Shown piece by piece: positions 1-8,094 of a DNA stretch of 64,000 bases; position 1 is the stretch's first letter; each line of letters starts with the position of its first letter. Location: the NCBI RefSeq assembly GCF_001748245.1, contig NZ_BDFO01000001.1, positions 7,120,346 through 7,184,345 on the forward strand, read 5' to 3'. This DNA comes from Oligoflexus tunisiensis (lineage in GTDB: Bacteria > Bdellovibrionota_B > Oligoflexia > Oligoflexales > Oligoflexaceae). Under the pieces are notes generated by a model. That model worked only from the letters and a program-made list of their open reading frames with translations. It was not told the origin of the DNA and made no database searches. The position numbers were made by a program, and so were the translations under genes.

Positions 1-1015
1 AGGCATCGCCATGGATCAGAAGCGGCAGCACCTTCGTGCAGTTGGTATCACCCAGCATGCGCTGGCGCGCGCGGGCGAAGCCTTCCACCACAGGGTTGAC
101 CGCTTCCAGGTGGGAAGGGTTCGGGGACAGGTAGGCCCGAACCTTGCCGCCGCTCATGGTTTCGATCACGGACGCATAACCCTTGTGGTACTTGACGTCG
201 CCGTCGATACCATAGGTTTCAATTTCGCTGCCTTCGAATTCCTTGATCATGAGCTCATAGGGCTTGCCCATGAAATTGCAGAGCACGTTGAGGCGACCGC
301 GGTGAGCCATGCCCATCTCGATCTCTTCCACCTGGGATTTGGCCGCTTCGTCCGCAACCACCTCGAGGAGGACCATCATGGTGTCGAGGCCTTCGATCGA
401 GAAACGCTTCTGGCCGAGGTAACGATCCTGCAGGAACTTCTCAAAGCCTTCGGCCTGCGTGAGTTTTTTTAGAATGCGGATCCTGGTTTCATTGTCGATC
501 TCCGGACGGTTGCGGCATGTTTCCATCTGCTGCTGCAGCCACACCACGGCCTCATTGTCCGGCGTATCGCGGAAGTCGGTCCCGATGGTACGGGTATAGG
601 TGTCCTGAAGAAGTGAACGCACTTCACCAAAACTGACCGGACCTTTGACCGGCAGCGTGGCCGGATGAAAGGTCTGACTGTCGCTGACATCACCAAGACC
701 GGCGCTGGCTGGCAGAAGATCGCTGGCCAGAGGCGGCTTGGGCGCCAAGGGGTTCAGGTGAGCGGAGAGGTGACCGAGACGCCGGAAGAGGTTGACATAG
801 TGCTCAACCCGGGCTTCCGAATCATCCTGTGCACCTGCGCCAGCCGCCACTCCTTTGGAGCTCGAACTGGCGAATTCATATCCTTCAAAAAACAGCTTCC
901 ATGAAGGGTCCACAGCATCCGGATTATTCTTGTATTCCTTATAAAGGCTCTCCAGGTAGGCTACGTTAGCACCATTCGCATAGGTGAACTTCCCGCCGTC
1001 GATGACACCTTTCAT
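1..1015 (-). CDS. sucA: 2-oxoglutarate dehydrogenase E1 component, N-terminal part
   Basis: This is the thiamine-diphosphate E1 subunit that decarboxylates 2-oxoglutarate in the TCA cycle. Only the first 338 codons lie in the window; the gene continues past base 1. The reverse strand reads open from an ATG at 1013-1015. It contains the family motifs MGMAHRGRLNVL, YHKGYA and NPSHLEAVNPVVEG, which belong to the thiamine-binding half of OdhA/SucA. The N-terminus (GVIDGGKFTYANGANVAYLE) resembles the flexible region that recruits E1 to E2. A purine-rich AAGAAGGA precedes the start. It follows lpd by 31 bases, so it is the third visible gene of the odhB-lpd-odhA operon. Confidence 0.93.
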   Translation of the reverse strand, partial: MKGVIDGGKFTYANGANVAYLESLYKEYKNNPDAVDPSWKLFFEGYEFASSSSKGVAAGAGAQDDSEARVEHYVNLFRRLGHLSAHLNPLAPKPPLASDLLPASAGLGDVSDSQTFHPATLPVKGPVSFGEVRSLLQDTYTRTIGTDFRDTPDNEAVVWLQQQMETCRNRPEIDNETRIRILKKLTQAEGFEKFLQDRYLGQKRFSIEGLDTMMVLLEVVADEAAKSQVEEIEMGMAHRGRLNVLCNFMGKPYELMIKEFEGSEIETYGIDGDVKYHKGYASVIETMSGGKVRAYLSPNPSHLEAVNPVVEGFARARQRMLGDTNCTKVLPLLIHGDA

Positions 1016-1046
1016 CTCTTGAATCCTTCTTTAGGTGGATGACCCG

Positions 1047-2450
1047 TTAACTATGTAAAGATCTTTTGTCCACAGCCAGAGCTGCTTCTTTAATAACTTC
1101 AGCCAGGGTCGGGTGCGCATGAACCGAACGGGCCACATCTTCCGCGCTGGCAGAGTATTCAAAGGCTATGGCCAGCTCTGCAATCAGTTCGGAAGCCATG
1201 GGACCGACGATATGGGCACCGAGCAGACGATCGGTTTTCTTATCGGCAATCAGCTTCACAAAGCCTTCCGTTTCCCCAAAGGCCATGGCGCGACCGTTCG
1301 GTGCAAACGGGAATTTGCCGATATTCACTTCAAGGCCCTGCGCCTGCGCTTCCTGTTCATTGATGCCAATGGCAGCCACTTCAGGCCAGGTATACACAAC
1401 GTTGGGAATCGCCACGTAATTCACATGTCCAGGCTTGCCGGCGATCATTTCCGCACAGGCCACGCCTTCCTCCTCGGCCTTATGCGCGAGCATGGGGCCG
1501 TCGATCACATCACCGATCGCATAGATGCCGGGCACGCCGGTTCCGTAGTGACCATCGGTTTTGATCTTGCCGTTTTTCTCGGGCGTAATGCCGACCTTCT
1601 CCAGACCCAGGTTTTTGGTGAAGGCGCGGCGACCCACAGCCACGAGGAGCCTGTCGCAGTTGATGCTCACCGTTTCGCCGCCTTTATCAGCCACGACGGT
1701 GAGCTTCTTGCCGCTTTTCTTGAGTTCGGTGAAGCGGGCTTTTTCATGGAATTCCATGCCCTCCGCACCGAGGACTTTTTTCATGGTGCGGATCACATCC
1801 TTGTCCATCATCGGCAGAATGCTGTCCGCGGCTTCAATCACCGTGACCTTGGCTCCGAGGCGGGCCCAGACACTGCCCATCTCCAGACCGATGACGCCGC
1901 CACCGATCACCACCAGATGGTCCGGGACTGCTTCCAGCGCCAGAGCCCCCGTGGAGCTGAGCACCTGTTTTTCATCGAAAGGCGCGATAGGAATTTCAAT
2001 CGCCTCTGAGCCGGTGGCTATGATCGTGGATTTGGTCTGCAGCGTTTGCTCGCCGCCTTCGTTCAAGGCCACCTTAACGGTGTTCCGGTCGAGGAAGGAG
2101 CCAAAGCCCTTCAGATAGGTAATCTTGTTTTTCTTCATCAGGAATTCGACGCCGCTGGTCAGCTTCTTGACGATAGCGTCCTTGCGCTTCATCATCACAT
2201 CAAGGTTCAGGCCAACCTTGTCCACGAGGACGCCATGATCCTTCAGCTTATGCTTCGCGTGGGAAAAATGCTCGCTCGACTGCAGGAGCGCCTTGCTGGG
2301 AATACAGCCGACGTTCAAACAGGTTCCACCCAATGCGCCCCGGCTTTCAACCACAGCCGTTTTCAGGCCCAGTTGCGCCGCACGGATTGCAGCCACATAG
2401 CCACCAGGACCGCCACCAATAACCACGAGATCAAATTGAGTTTCCGCCAT
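1047..2450 (-). CDS. lpd: dihydrolipoyl dehydrogenase (E3)
   Basis: This is the FAD/NAD flavoprotein that reoxidises the dihydrolipoyl group of E2. The 467-residue length is typical. The FAD-binding GGGPGG motif is at residues 12-17. The redox-active disulfide is C44/C49 in GGTCLNVGC. A second Rossmann motif (VVIGGGVIGLE) marks the NAD domain, and the catalytic HPTLAE (His446, Glu451) is near the C-terminus. It starts 5 bases after the end of sucB and ends 31 bases before sucA, so it is the E3 of the 2-oxoglutarate complex by context. It may also serve other 2-oxoacid complexes, which the sequence cannot show. Confidence 0.96.
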   Translation of the reverse strand: MAETQFDLVVIGGGPGGYVAAIRAAQLGLKTAVVESRGALGGTCLNVGCIPSKALLQSSEHFSHAKHKLKDHGVLVDKVGLNLDVMMKRKDAIVKKLTSGVEFLMKKNKITYLKGFGSFLDRNTVKVALNEGGEQTLQTKSTIIATGSEAIEIPIAPFDEKQVLSSTGALALEAVPDHLVVIGGGVIGLEMGSVWARLGAKVTVIEAADSILPMMDKDVIRTMKKVLGAEGMEFHEKARFTELKKSGKKLTVVADKGGETVSINCDRLLVAVGRRAFTKNLGLEKVGITPEKNGKIKTDGHYGTGVPGIYAIGDVIDGPMLAHKAEEEGVACAEMIAGKPGHVNYVAIPNVVYTWPEVAAIGINEQEAQAQGLEVNIGKFPFAPNGRAMAFGETEGFVKLIADKKTDRLLGAHIVGPMASELIAELAIAFEYSASAEDVARSVHAHPTLAEVIKEAALAVDKRSLHS

Positions 2451-2455
2451 AGCCC

Positions 2456-3697
2456 TTATACTCCAAGCAGCAGACGTGCTGGGTCTTCAATGTTTTCCTT
2501 GATCTTCACGAGGAAGCCGACCGCTTCCTTGCCATCCACAATACGGTGATCGTAGGACATGGCGAGATACATCATCGGCCGGATCACGATCTGACCGTTG
2601 ACCACCACCGGACGCTCTTCGATCTTGTGCATGCCGAGGATCGCGCTCTGGGGTGGGTTCAGGATCGGCGTCGATAGAAGACTGCCGAAGGTTCCACCGT
2701 TGGAAATCGTGAAGGTTCCACCCGTCAGATCATCGAGCGAAATTTTGCCTTCACGGCCCTTTTTCGCGTAATCCGCAATCGCGCCTTCAATCTGCGCAAA
2801 GCTCAGCTTATCCACATCACGGACCACTGGGACCATGAGTCCACGCTCGGTCGAGACTGCAACGCCGATATCATAGTAATCATGATAGACGATGTCCGTT
2901 CCATCCACGTAGCCGTTGATGGCCGGAAATTGTTTCAAAGCCTGCACGGCGGCTTTGACGAAAAAGCTCATGAAACCCAGGCCCACGCCATGGACTTCCT
3001 TAAAGGGATCCTTATAACGCTTGCGCAGCTCCATGACTCCGCTCATATCCACTTCGTTGAAGGTGGTGAGCATGGCAGCCGTGTGTTGCGCTTCCACGAG
3101 ACGTTCCGCAATACGCTGGCGGAGACGGCTCATCTTCTCACGGCGCTCCGTGCGGGCACCGCTTGGAGCAGCCGGCAGAGGTGCAGGTGCTTTGGGTGCT
3201 GCCGCTGCAGCCGGAGCCGCTGGCTTGGGACTCTCAAGGTGCGCGACCATATCATCCTTGGTGACCCGACCGCCGCGACCGCTGCCTGCGATCGCTGCAG
3301 TATCGACCTGATGCTCAGCAGCCATACGCGCCACCGCTGGACTTTGAGGACGGCTATCGCCGCCCGGTGCAGCTTTGGGAGCAGGTGGTGGTGGAACAGC
3401 CGGTGCAGCTGCTTTGGGCGCAGCCGCTGGTGCCGCTGGAGCTGCGGCGGCTGGAGCCTTCGCCGAGGTATCGATGGAGGCGAGAAGTTCGCCAACAGCA
3501 ATCGTTTCGCCTTCATTTTTTTGAACGGTCAGAGTCCCTTCAGCTTCGGCAACGATTTCGACAGTGGCCTTATCGGTTTCGACTTCCACCAAAACCTCGT
3601 CACGCTTGACGAATTCGCCGGTCTTCTTGCGCCATTTATAGACCTGTCCTTCTTGGACGGATTCTCCTACGACCGGAAAACGGACCTCAAATGCCAT
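2456..3697 (-). CDS. sucB: dihydrolipoamide succinyltransferase (E2)
   Basis: This is the core E2 of the 2-oxoglutarate dehydrogenase complex. The order is one lipoyl domain (residues 1-75, lipoylated Lys43 in VETDKATVEI), a long Ala/Pro linker (about 78-115), a peripheral-subunit-binding domain (about 117-155, SPAVARMAAEHQVD), a second Ala/Pro linker, and the catalytic acyltransferase domain. The active site SYDHRIVDG is near residue 381 (His384, Asp388). A single lipoyl domain and 413 residues fit succinyltransferase better than pyruvate E2. It is the first gene of the operon, which is unusual because sucA normally leads. The strongly Ala/Pro-rich linkers give long false open frames on the opposite strand. 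Confidence 0.95.
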   Translation of the reverse strand: MAFEVRFPVVGESVQEGQVYKWRKKTGEFVKRDEVLVEVETDKATVEIVAEAEGTLTVQKNEGETIAVGELLASIDTSAKAPAAAAPAAPAAAPKAAAPAVPPPPAPKAAPGGDSRPQSPAVARMAAEHQVDTAAIAGSGRGGRVTKDDMVAHLESPKPAAPAAAAAPKAPAPLPAAPSGARTERREKMSRLRQRIAERLVEAQHTAAMLTTFNEVDMSGVMELRKRYKDPFKEVHGVGLGFMSFFVKAAVQALKQFPAINGYVDGTDIVYHDYYDIGVAVSTERGLMVPVVRDVDKLSFAQIEGAIADYAKKGREGKISLDDLTGGTFTISNGGTFGSLLSTPILNPPQSAILGMHKIEERPVVVNGQIVIRPMMYLAMSYDHRIVDGKEAVGFLVKIKENIEDPARLLLGV

Positions 3698-3895
3698 ATC
3701 GTCTCCCTACATGCTTGGGTATTGGGCGGCAGATGTTTGCCATGATACTCAAAAGTTGGCTAAAGCAGACCCTGCCAGCGAATGAAATAGCAACTATAAG
3801 CCAAACAAAAAAGCCAAAACAGACAGAGCCGTCCGGTTTCTATAATAGCGTGCTGTGTGGCAACGGGAATCGGCAGTTCCTGCCCAAAAAGTCCG

Positions 3896-3918
3896 GTGGC
3901 AGGCGCAAGGGCTGCCAC
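3896..3918 (-). terminator. probable intrinsic terminator
   Basis: GTGGCAG (3896-3902) and CTGCCAC (3912-3918) form a perfect 7-bp stem. On the minus strand the stem is followed by a short spacer and TTTTT. It lies just downstream of the lipoprotein gene ending at 3939. The spacer before the T-run makes it weaker than a textbook terminator. Confidence 0.5.
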
Positions 3919-3938
3919 TTAAGCATGAGCTGGACTCT

Positions 3939-4772
3939 TTATTCAGGCTTTTGATAATTTTCAAGAATTTTGCTGAGAACACCGCGATGATAGTCCGGGC
4001 GTAGATCCTCTGTACCCTCTTCAAGAATATACAGTTCGACCTTGTGTTCACTGGCGGCCAGAGAATTGCGGAATTGCGTGGCTTGTTTGGAGTTGACCTG
4101 CGCGTTCCGGCCGCCATGATAGAGATATACCACTTTAGGCAGGCCGCTCAAATCCCAGGATGCCGAACGCTTCTCGACGAAACTTGGGTTGCTGCTGCCA
4201 GTCATGGCCTTGACGCGGGCCAGGAAGTCCTTGTCAGCACTATCTTTCAGGGTCATTTCCAGATCATAGATCCCGTTGCCGATGATCAAAACCTTCCAAG
4301 GATACTGGCGCGCAAGGCGCAGAGCCAAAACACTGCCCTCACCGAGCGACCAAAGTCCCTCCAGGCGACGATCCCCCTCTTTCTGCAGAAAATCCACAGT
4401 TTCCTTGACCTGATTGAGCGACGTGTCGTCTCCGAGGGTTTCCGTCTCCGGACGGTTGATCGCCACCACGTTCAAGCCATGATTGAGAAAGGCCAGGGCC
4501 GGAGCCGTTTTGCAGACTTCATCCTGGCTCCAGGGTTTGGGCCCTGGATTGAGGAGCACCATGGTAGGCGCCGCCGGGCCCTGGGTACAGGTGAACCATT
4601 GAATCCTGCCACTCCCGCTCACGGGCTGCTGACCCTGAGCCTGAACATATTTCGGAAGCCCGTCCTGGCCGGTAATCGGATCGACCGTCACCTTATCGGA
4701 AAACACCAGCTCATTGCTGGTACAGGCTGTCAGCTGCAGGAAACCCAGGAGCGCGAGGTGTTGAAGTCGCAT
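3939..4772 (-). CDS. alpha/beta-hydrolase-fold lipoprotein
   Basis: The 277-residue product begins with a lipoprotein signal (LQLTAC, lipidated Cys near residue 17), so it should be membrane-anchored outside the cytoplasm. The body has alpha/beta-hydrolase features: a strand-rich VVAINRPE segment, a nucleophile-elbow-like WSLGEGSVLAL in which Ser is the likely nucleophile, and a late YHRG that could give the catalytic His. The usual acidic residue position (HGxxD) reads HGGRNAQV, with Asn in place of Asp. It may therefore be a diverged or inactive hydrolase. No substrate can be named. It lies 9 bases after another small lipoprotein gene and is probably co-transcribed with it. Confidence 0.6.
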   Translation of the reverse strand: MRLQHLALLGFLQLTACTSNELVFSDKVTVDPITGQDGLPKYVQAQGQQPVSGSGRIQWFTCTQGPAAPTMVLLNPGPKPWSQDEVCKTAPALAFLNHGLNVVAINRPETETLGDDTSLNQVKETVDFLQKEGDRRLEGLWSLGEGSVLALRLARQYPWKVLIIGNGIYDLEMTLKDSADKDFLARVKAMTGSSNPSFVEKRSASWDLSGLPKVVYLYHGGRNAQVNSKQATQFRNSLAASEHKVELYILEEGTEDLRPDYHRGVLSKILENYQKPE

Positions 4773-4781
4773 GCAGAATCC

Positions 4782-5126
4782 TTAATTCGGGTTCTCATAA
4801 AACACATAATTGGTCGCGAAGTCGCTGATCTCAAAATAGACCTTTTTTTCGTCATCGTCGGCGACCAGATTGAAATTCTTATCCATTACGCCATAGCCAA
4901 AGCGATAGGCGCGCGATTCGCCGGACCCGCCTTGTCCGGTGGCGGAACCTGTTGTTAATTTATCAATCTTTATAAAGCGATACATCACCTTCCCGTCACT
5001 GATGATATCCAAAACTCCGTCGGTACCGGTCCAGTTTTGAACACTGCGGGAAATTTTGTTCTGGATTTCCTGAGTACAGCCGCTGAGACTGAGAGCAAGC
5101 AAAGAGAATGTTACAAGCCTTTTCAT
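4782..5126 (-). CDS. small hypothetical lipoprotein
   Basis: I chose the ATG at 5124-5126 over an upstream one because GGAAGGA precedes it at good spacing and the protein then starts with a clean lipoprotein signal (MKRLVTFSLLALSLSGC, Cys17). The mature part is about 97 residues. It has alternating polar and hydrophobic stretches (VMYRFIKIDKL, KVYFEISDFA) suggesting a small beta-rich domain, and a Gly/Ser-rich loop. I do not recognise the family. It is the first gene of a two-gene unit with the hydrolase-like lipoprotein downstream. Confidence 0.6.
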   Translation of the reverse strand: MKRLVTFSLLALSLSGCTQEIQNKISRSVQNWTGTDGVLDIISDGKVMYRFIKIDKLTTGSATGQGGSGESRAYRFGYGVMDKNFNLVADDDEKKVYFEISDFATNYVFYENPN

Positions 5127-5224
5127 GGCATCCTTCCACGGCAAAAAGCAAATCGTCCAGACCTGCAATGGTCTTATGACGATAATGCCGAGCTGAAGGA
5201 GTCGCGGCAAGAAAATACCGAAAT

Positions 5225-5247
5225 CCAGGCTCCCGAAGAGAGCCTGG
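5225..5247 (-). terminator. hairpin downstream of bactofilin gene
   Basis: CCAGGCTC (5225-5232) pairs perfectly with GAGCCTGG (5240-5247) around a 7-base loop, 24 bases after the bactofilin stop. On the minus strand it is followed by only a broken T-rich stretch, so it could be a weak terminator or an RNA-stabilising hairpin. Confidence 0.45.
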
Positions 5248-5270
5248 AACGATAGGGTTGCCGTGCATAA

Positions 5271-5783
5271 TCAAAGATTGGCGTTGATTTCCGGACCATG
5301 CAGGGACAGGTCCACATTGGTCATCTCATCAGGACTGATCGTGCCACCCAATACAGGGGTCGAGTAGGCCTTGTCGTCATCGCGTGTCGCCTGACGATCC
5401 ATGATACGACTTGGATCCATGGTCGTGCGGCCATTGAACTGCGCACCCTCCTGGACGACCAGCACGGGTGTGATGATATCGCCTTCAAAAACACAGGTGG
5501 GACTCAATTCAACCTTGCCGTGCGCTTCCACGGTTCCACGCAGGTGGCCTTGGACGACGATGTCTTCCGCCTTCACGTCGGCGGAAATATTCGCTTCCTC
5601 TTCGATGATCAATAGACCCTCGGAAACGATTTCACCATCCACCTTACCGCCGATTCGCGTCGAACCCTTGCAGTAGAGTTTGCCCGAAAAATGACAGCCG
5701 CTGGTGATGATCGTCACCGCATAGTCCTTCGGATGATCCTTTTTCCCAGGGCTCGTGCCCCCTTTTTTCTGCGGATTAAACAC
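5271..5783 (-). CDS. bactofilin (polymer-forming cytoskeletal protein)
   Basis: This 170-residue protein has the compact beta-helix signature of bactofilins (DUF583). Repeated short strands with periodic Gly and hydrophobic residues run from about residue 23 to 120, for example GGKVDGEI, LLIIEEEANI, DIVVQGHLRGTVEAHGKVEL and CVFEGDI. They sit between a charged, flexible N-terminal tail (GGTSPGKKDHPKD) and a polar C-terminal tail. Bactofilins self-assemble without nucleotide into filaments that localise envelope or cell-shape enzymes. No peptidase or peptidoglycan-hydrolase partner is adjacent, so the specific role here is unknown. The start is preceded by GGAGACTC. Confidence 0.88.
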   Translation of the reverse strand: MFNPQKKGGTSPGKKDHPKDYAVTIITSGCHFSGKLYCKGSTRIGGKVDGEIVSEGLLIIEEEANISADVKAEDIVVQGHLRGTVEAHGKVELSPTCVFEGDIITPVLVVQEGAQFNGRTTMDPSRIMDRQATRDDDKAYSTPVLGGTISPDEMTNVDLSLHGPEINANL

Positions 5784-5860
5784 GGCGGAGTCTCCTATTC
5801 AGTTTCCATCGAGACTTGTTCATAATAGCAAAGAAGAAATGCGAGCGATGAGAGAAAAAA

Positions 5861-6568
5861 ATGCCGAGTTTCCTGCACCAGCCGAGCTACGAAGATTTTC
5901 CTTTGCAACTGTCCCAAGGTCTTTGGCAGCACAGCAGTCGCTGGGAGCCTACAGATTTTAACTATTTCGTCCTTGAGGGATCGTCCCGGACCCACCAAAT
6001 TTTCAAGAGGCCCAAACTCTATCGCCACAGGCGCCGCAAGTGTCCGAGCCTGGATGCATGCTGGATCTATAAGGAAGATGACAAAGGTCCACCGCTGGGC
6101 TGGGCCGAACTTCAGTCGTTTCCCAACAAGCACTTCGGCAAAGGCTTTATCTTTTTCGCCCTGGATGGCGTGGCGGATGAGCACGCGCAGGAAGCCCTGA
6201 TTGCCTTGACAAGCCTGATCTTCACGTTGAGCCGGAACGATCACCTCCATATTATTCCCTGCAAGCCAGGCCGCGGCCTGATCGATGCTCTTTCGCATTA
6301 TACGGGAACGATCGAATCCCTGACCAGCCTGCCCGTGCATGCCTGGCTTCCCGGAGCCGGGCCGCTCCGCGTCTTTCCCAGCCTCGAAGTCGACCGCAGC
6401 AGCTGGCGCAACTGCCCGGCCCTGCAGGAGGCCCTGCGCTCTCTCAAACACGTGGAAATGCGTCTGGAGCGCTTGCAGAGGCTGGATCAGGGCAAACCGA
6501 AGAAACGCAGGAAAAGACCGTTTCTCGTGCGGCTCTTCAAACCGCGGATTGACGATCCTTTGTTTTGA
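5861..6568 (+). CDS. hypothetical protein, 235 aa
   Basis: This is a soluble, probably cytoplasmic protein with no signal peptide or obvious membrane segment. It has an aromatic-rich start (SYEDFPLQLSQGLWQHSSRW), a basic stretch RPKLYRHRRRK, a predicted helical middle (EHAQEALIALTSLIF) and a very basic tail (PKKRRKRPFLVRLFKPR) that could bind nucleic acid or membrane. A long frame also exists on the opposite strand. I preferred this one because its composition is balanced and a terminator follows 25 bases after its stop. The family is not recognised. Confidence 0.5.
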   Translation: MPSFLHQPSYEDFPLQLSQGLWQHSSRWEPTDFNYFVLEGSSRTHQIFKRPKLYRHRRRKCPSLDACWIYKEDDKGPPLGWAELQSFPNKHFGKGFIFFALDGVADEHAQEALIALTSLIFTLSRNDHLHIIPCKPGRGLIDALSHYTGTIESLTSLPVHAWLPGAGPLRVFPSLEVDRSSWRNCPALQEALRSLKHVEMRLERLQRLDQGKPKKRRKRPFLVRLFKPRIDDPLF

Positions 6569-6592
6569 AGCAGGACATGGCGCCAAAACAAA

Positions 6593-6628
6593 AAAGCCAG
6601 CTCGGACCGCTTAAGTCCCGCTGGCTTT
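6593..6628 (-). terminator. rho-independent terminator after the rplM-rpsI unit
   Basis: AAAGCCAGC (6593-6601) pairs with GCTGGCTTT (6620-6628), with an inner GGAC/GTCC stem. On the minus strand it runs directly into TTTTTTGTTTT. It should end the minus-strand transcript coming from rplM-rpsI-6970. It can also fold on the plus strand after the gene ending at 6568. Confidence 0.75.
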
Positions 6629-6649
6629 AATGGATTGCTGGATTTTCTA

Positions 6650-6970
6650 TCAGGCTTGAGCTTCCGGCACTTCGAAAGTCGAGCCATCTTTTGGGTACCA
6701 CTTAAGCAGGGTTTCAATCATTTCATGGGCCTGTTTCGCGCTCGAAATGTTGAATTTACTCTGCTGGCGATAGACCCCATTTCGTTTCTGGTAACGACGA
6801 ATCGAAACCTTCGGTGGTCCGTAAGCATCGGTATTTTTATCCAGCTCCTGGTAGAGGAACATAATCGTGGTCCAGCTACCGCGGGTCAGGATATTTTTAT
6901 CCAGCTGCTTGACGACAACCTTATCGTCTTCTGTGTACTCGATATCTATAGCGTCAATGGTTTCAGCCAT
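6650..6970 (-). CDS. small conserved-looking protein downstream of rpsI
   Basis: This 106-residue protein is acidic at the start (DAIDIEYTEDDK). The middle is strand-rich (KVSIRRYQKRNGVYRQQSKFNIS), followed by a helix (SSAKQAHEMIETLLKWY). The layout of basic beta-strands then a helix faintly resembles PC4-like single-stranded nucleic-acid-binding proteins, but this is only an impression. AAGGA precedes the ATG. It lies 86 bases after rpsI, in the same direction and ahead of a strong terminator, so it probably belongs to the ribosomal-protein transcript. Confidence 0.65.
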   Translation of the reverse strand: MAETIDAIDIEYTEDDKVVVKQLDKNILTRGSWTTIMFLYQELDKNTDAYGPPKVSIRRYQKRNGVYRQQSKFNISSAKQAHEMIETLLKWYPKDGSTFEVPEAQA

Positions 6971-6999
6971 AAGAGCACGGTCCTTCGCGCAAGAGCAAC

Positions 7000-7023
7000 G
7001 GCGCTAAGCGGAGCTTAAGCGCC
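7000..7023 (-). other. intercistronic hairpin
   Basis: GGCGCTAAGC (7000-7009) and GCTTAAGCGCC (7013-7023) form a near-perfect stem with one bulged base, between rpsI and the small gene at 6650-6970. No T-run follows, so it is more likely an RNA-processing or stability element than a terminator. Confidence 0.4.
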
Positions 7024-7056
7024 GAAACGAAACCCAAAAAACTCGAACAGCCAAAA

Positions 7057-7449
7057 TCAGCGCTTGGAGAACTGGAAGCGAGCGCGTGCCGATTTCTGAC
7101 CGTACATCTTACGCTCTTTCTTCCGCGAGTCGCGGGTGATGAGGCCTTCAGCCTTCAGCACTTTGCGGTACTCAGGATCCAGCTCGGACAGGGCCCGGCT
7201 GAGAGCGTGACGGATGGCGCCGGCTTGACCCGACAGACCGCCACCCATGACGTTCACGAGAATATCGTACTTGCCGACATTACCCGTCAGTTCGAGGGGC
7301 TGACGCACAACCATCTTCGAGGTGGCGCGGAGGTAGTAATCTTCAATATCGCGTTTGTTGATCGTGATCTTGCCTTTACCTGGCTTCAGGTAAACGCGCG
7401 CGATCGATGTCTTACGCTTGCCAACAGCATGAATAGCTTTCGTTGCCAT
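7057..7449 (-). CDS. rpsI: 30S ribosomal protein S9
   Basis: The 130-residue length is exactly typical of S9. The protein starts with the usual GKRKTSIARVYLKPG and contains NKRDIEDYY, GGGLSGQAGAIRHALSRAL and the conserved basic tail ending FQFSKR. This tail reaches the P-site tRNA in the 30S subunit. It is 13 bases downstream of rplM in the conserved rplM-rpsI arrangement. Confidence 0.98.
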   Translation of the reverse strand: MATKAIHAVGKRKTSIARVYLKPGKGKITINKRDIEDYYLRATSKMVVRQPLELTGNVGKYDILVNVMGGGLSGQAGAIRHALSRALSELDPEYRKVLKAEGLITRDSRKKERKMYGQKSARARFQFSKR

Positions 7450-7462
7450 GGTCGGTCCTTCC

Positions 7463-7903
7463 TTACTTCACAAGTCGAGCGGGAGCAGCAACGGGCTTCT
7501 GGGCCTCGTGAGGATGCTCATTGCCAGCGTAGATTTTCACGTTATGGAAAACCTTGCGACCGAGTTTATTGTGGGGCAGCATGCCGCGCACAGCGTGCTC
7601 AAGAACGCGTTCGGGCTTATTCGCGAGCAAATCCTTGGCCACGACAGCCTTAATACCGCCAATGTAATTGGAGTGGTGGTAATAGAATTTGTTATCGAGT
7701 TTGCGGCCCGTGAACACGGCTTTGGAGGCATTCACCACCACGACATTGTCACCGTTGTCCAAATGAGGGACGAAGCTTGGCTTGTGCTTCCCGCGCAGGA
7801 TGTATGCGATCTGGGAAGCCAAACGGCCGACTGACTGACCGGTAGCGTCGATCAGAACCCACTGCTTCTTAATGTCAGAGGGTTTAATGCTCGTGGTCTT
7901 CAT
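7463..7903 (-). CDS. rplM: 50S ribosomal protein L13
   Basis: The 146-residue protein has the L13 core: WVLIDATGQSVGRLAS, LRGKHKPSFVPHLDNGD, TGRKLDNKFYYHHS and RGMLPHNKLGR. L13 is an early-assembling 50S protein. It is the first gene of the rplM-rpsI pair. The 191 bases between it and asnS should hold its promoter. Confidence 0.98.
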   Translation of the reverse strand: MKTTSIKPSDIKKQWVLIDATGQSVGRLASQIAYILRGKHKPSFVPHLDNGDNVVVVNASKAVFTGRKLDNKFYYHHSNYIGGIKAVVAKDLLANKPERVLEHAVRGMLPHNKLGRKVFHNVKIYAGNEHPHEAQKPVAAPARLVK

Positions 7904-8094
7904 GGAATAATACTCTCCAGTTTGTCCAGCAATACCTAAAATACTCGTATCGATGAGCTGCCAACCGGAGACTGCGTATCCTATGGCAGCACTTGCTCAT
8001 GAGCTATCGCCCCACAAGGCGATCCTTATAGAGGCACGGACTATATCTGATAACCTCAATCCAGGTCAAGATCTTGTTCTTCACGCGGTCGCGG

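Noticed and set aside
1113..2009. 298-residue plus-strand frame opposite lpd
   Set aside because: Shadow of a clearly identified E3 gene; His/Phe-rich composition without any protein feature.
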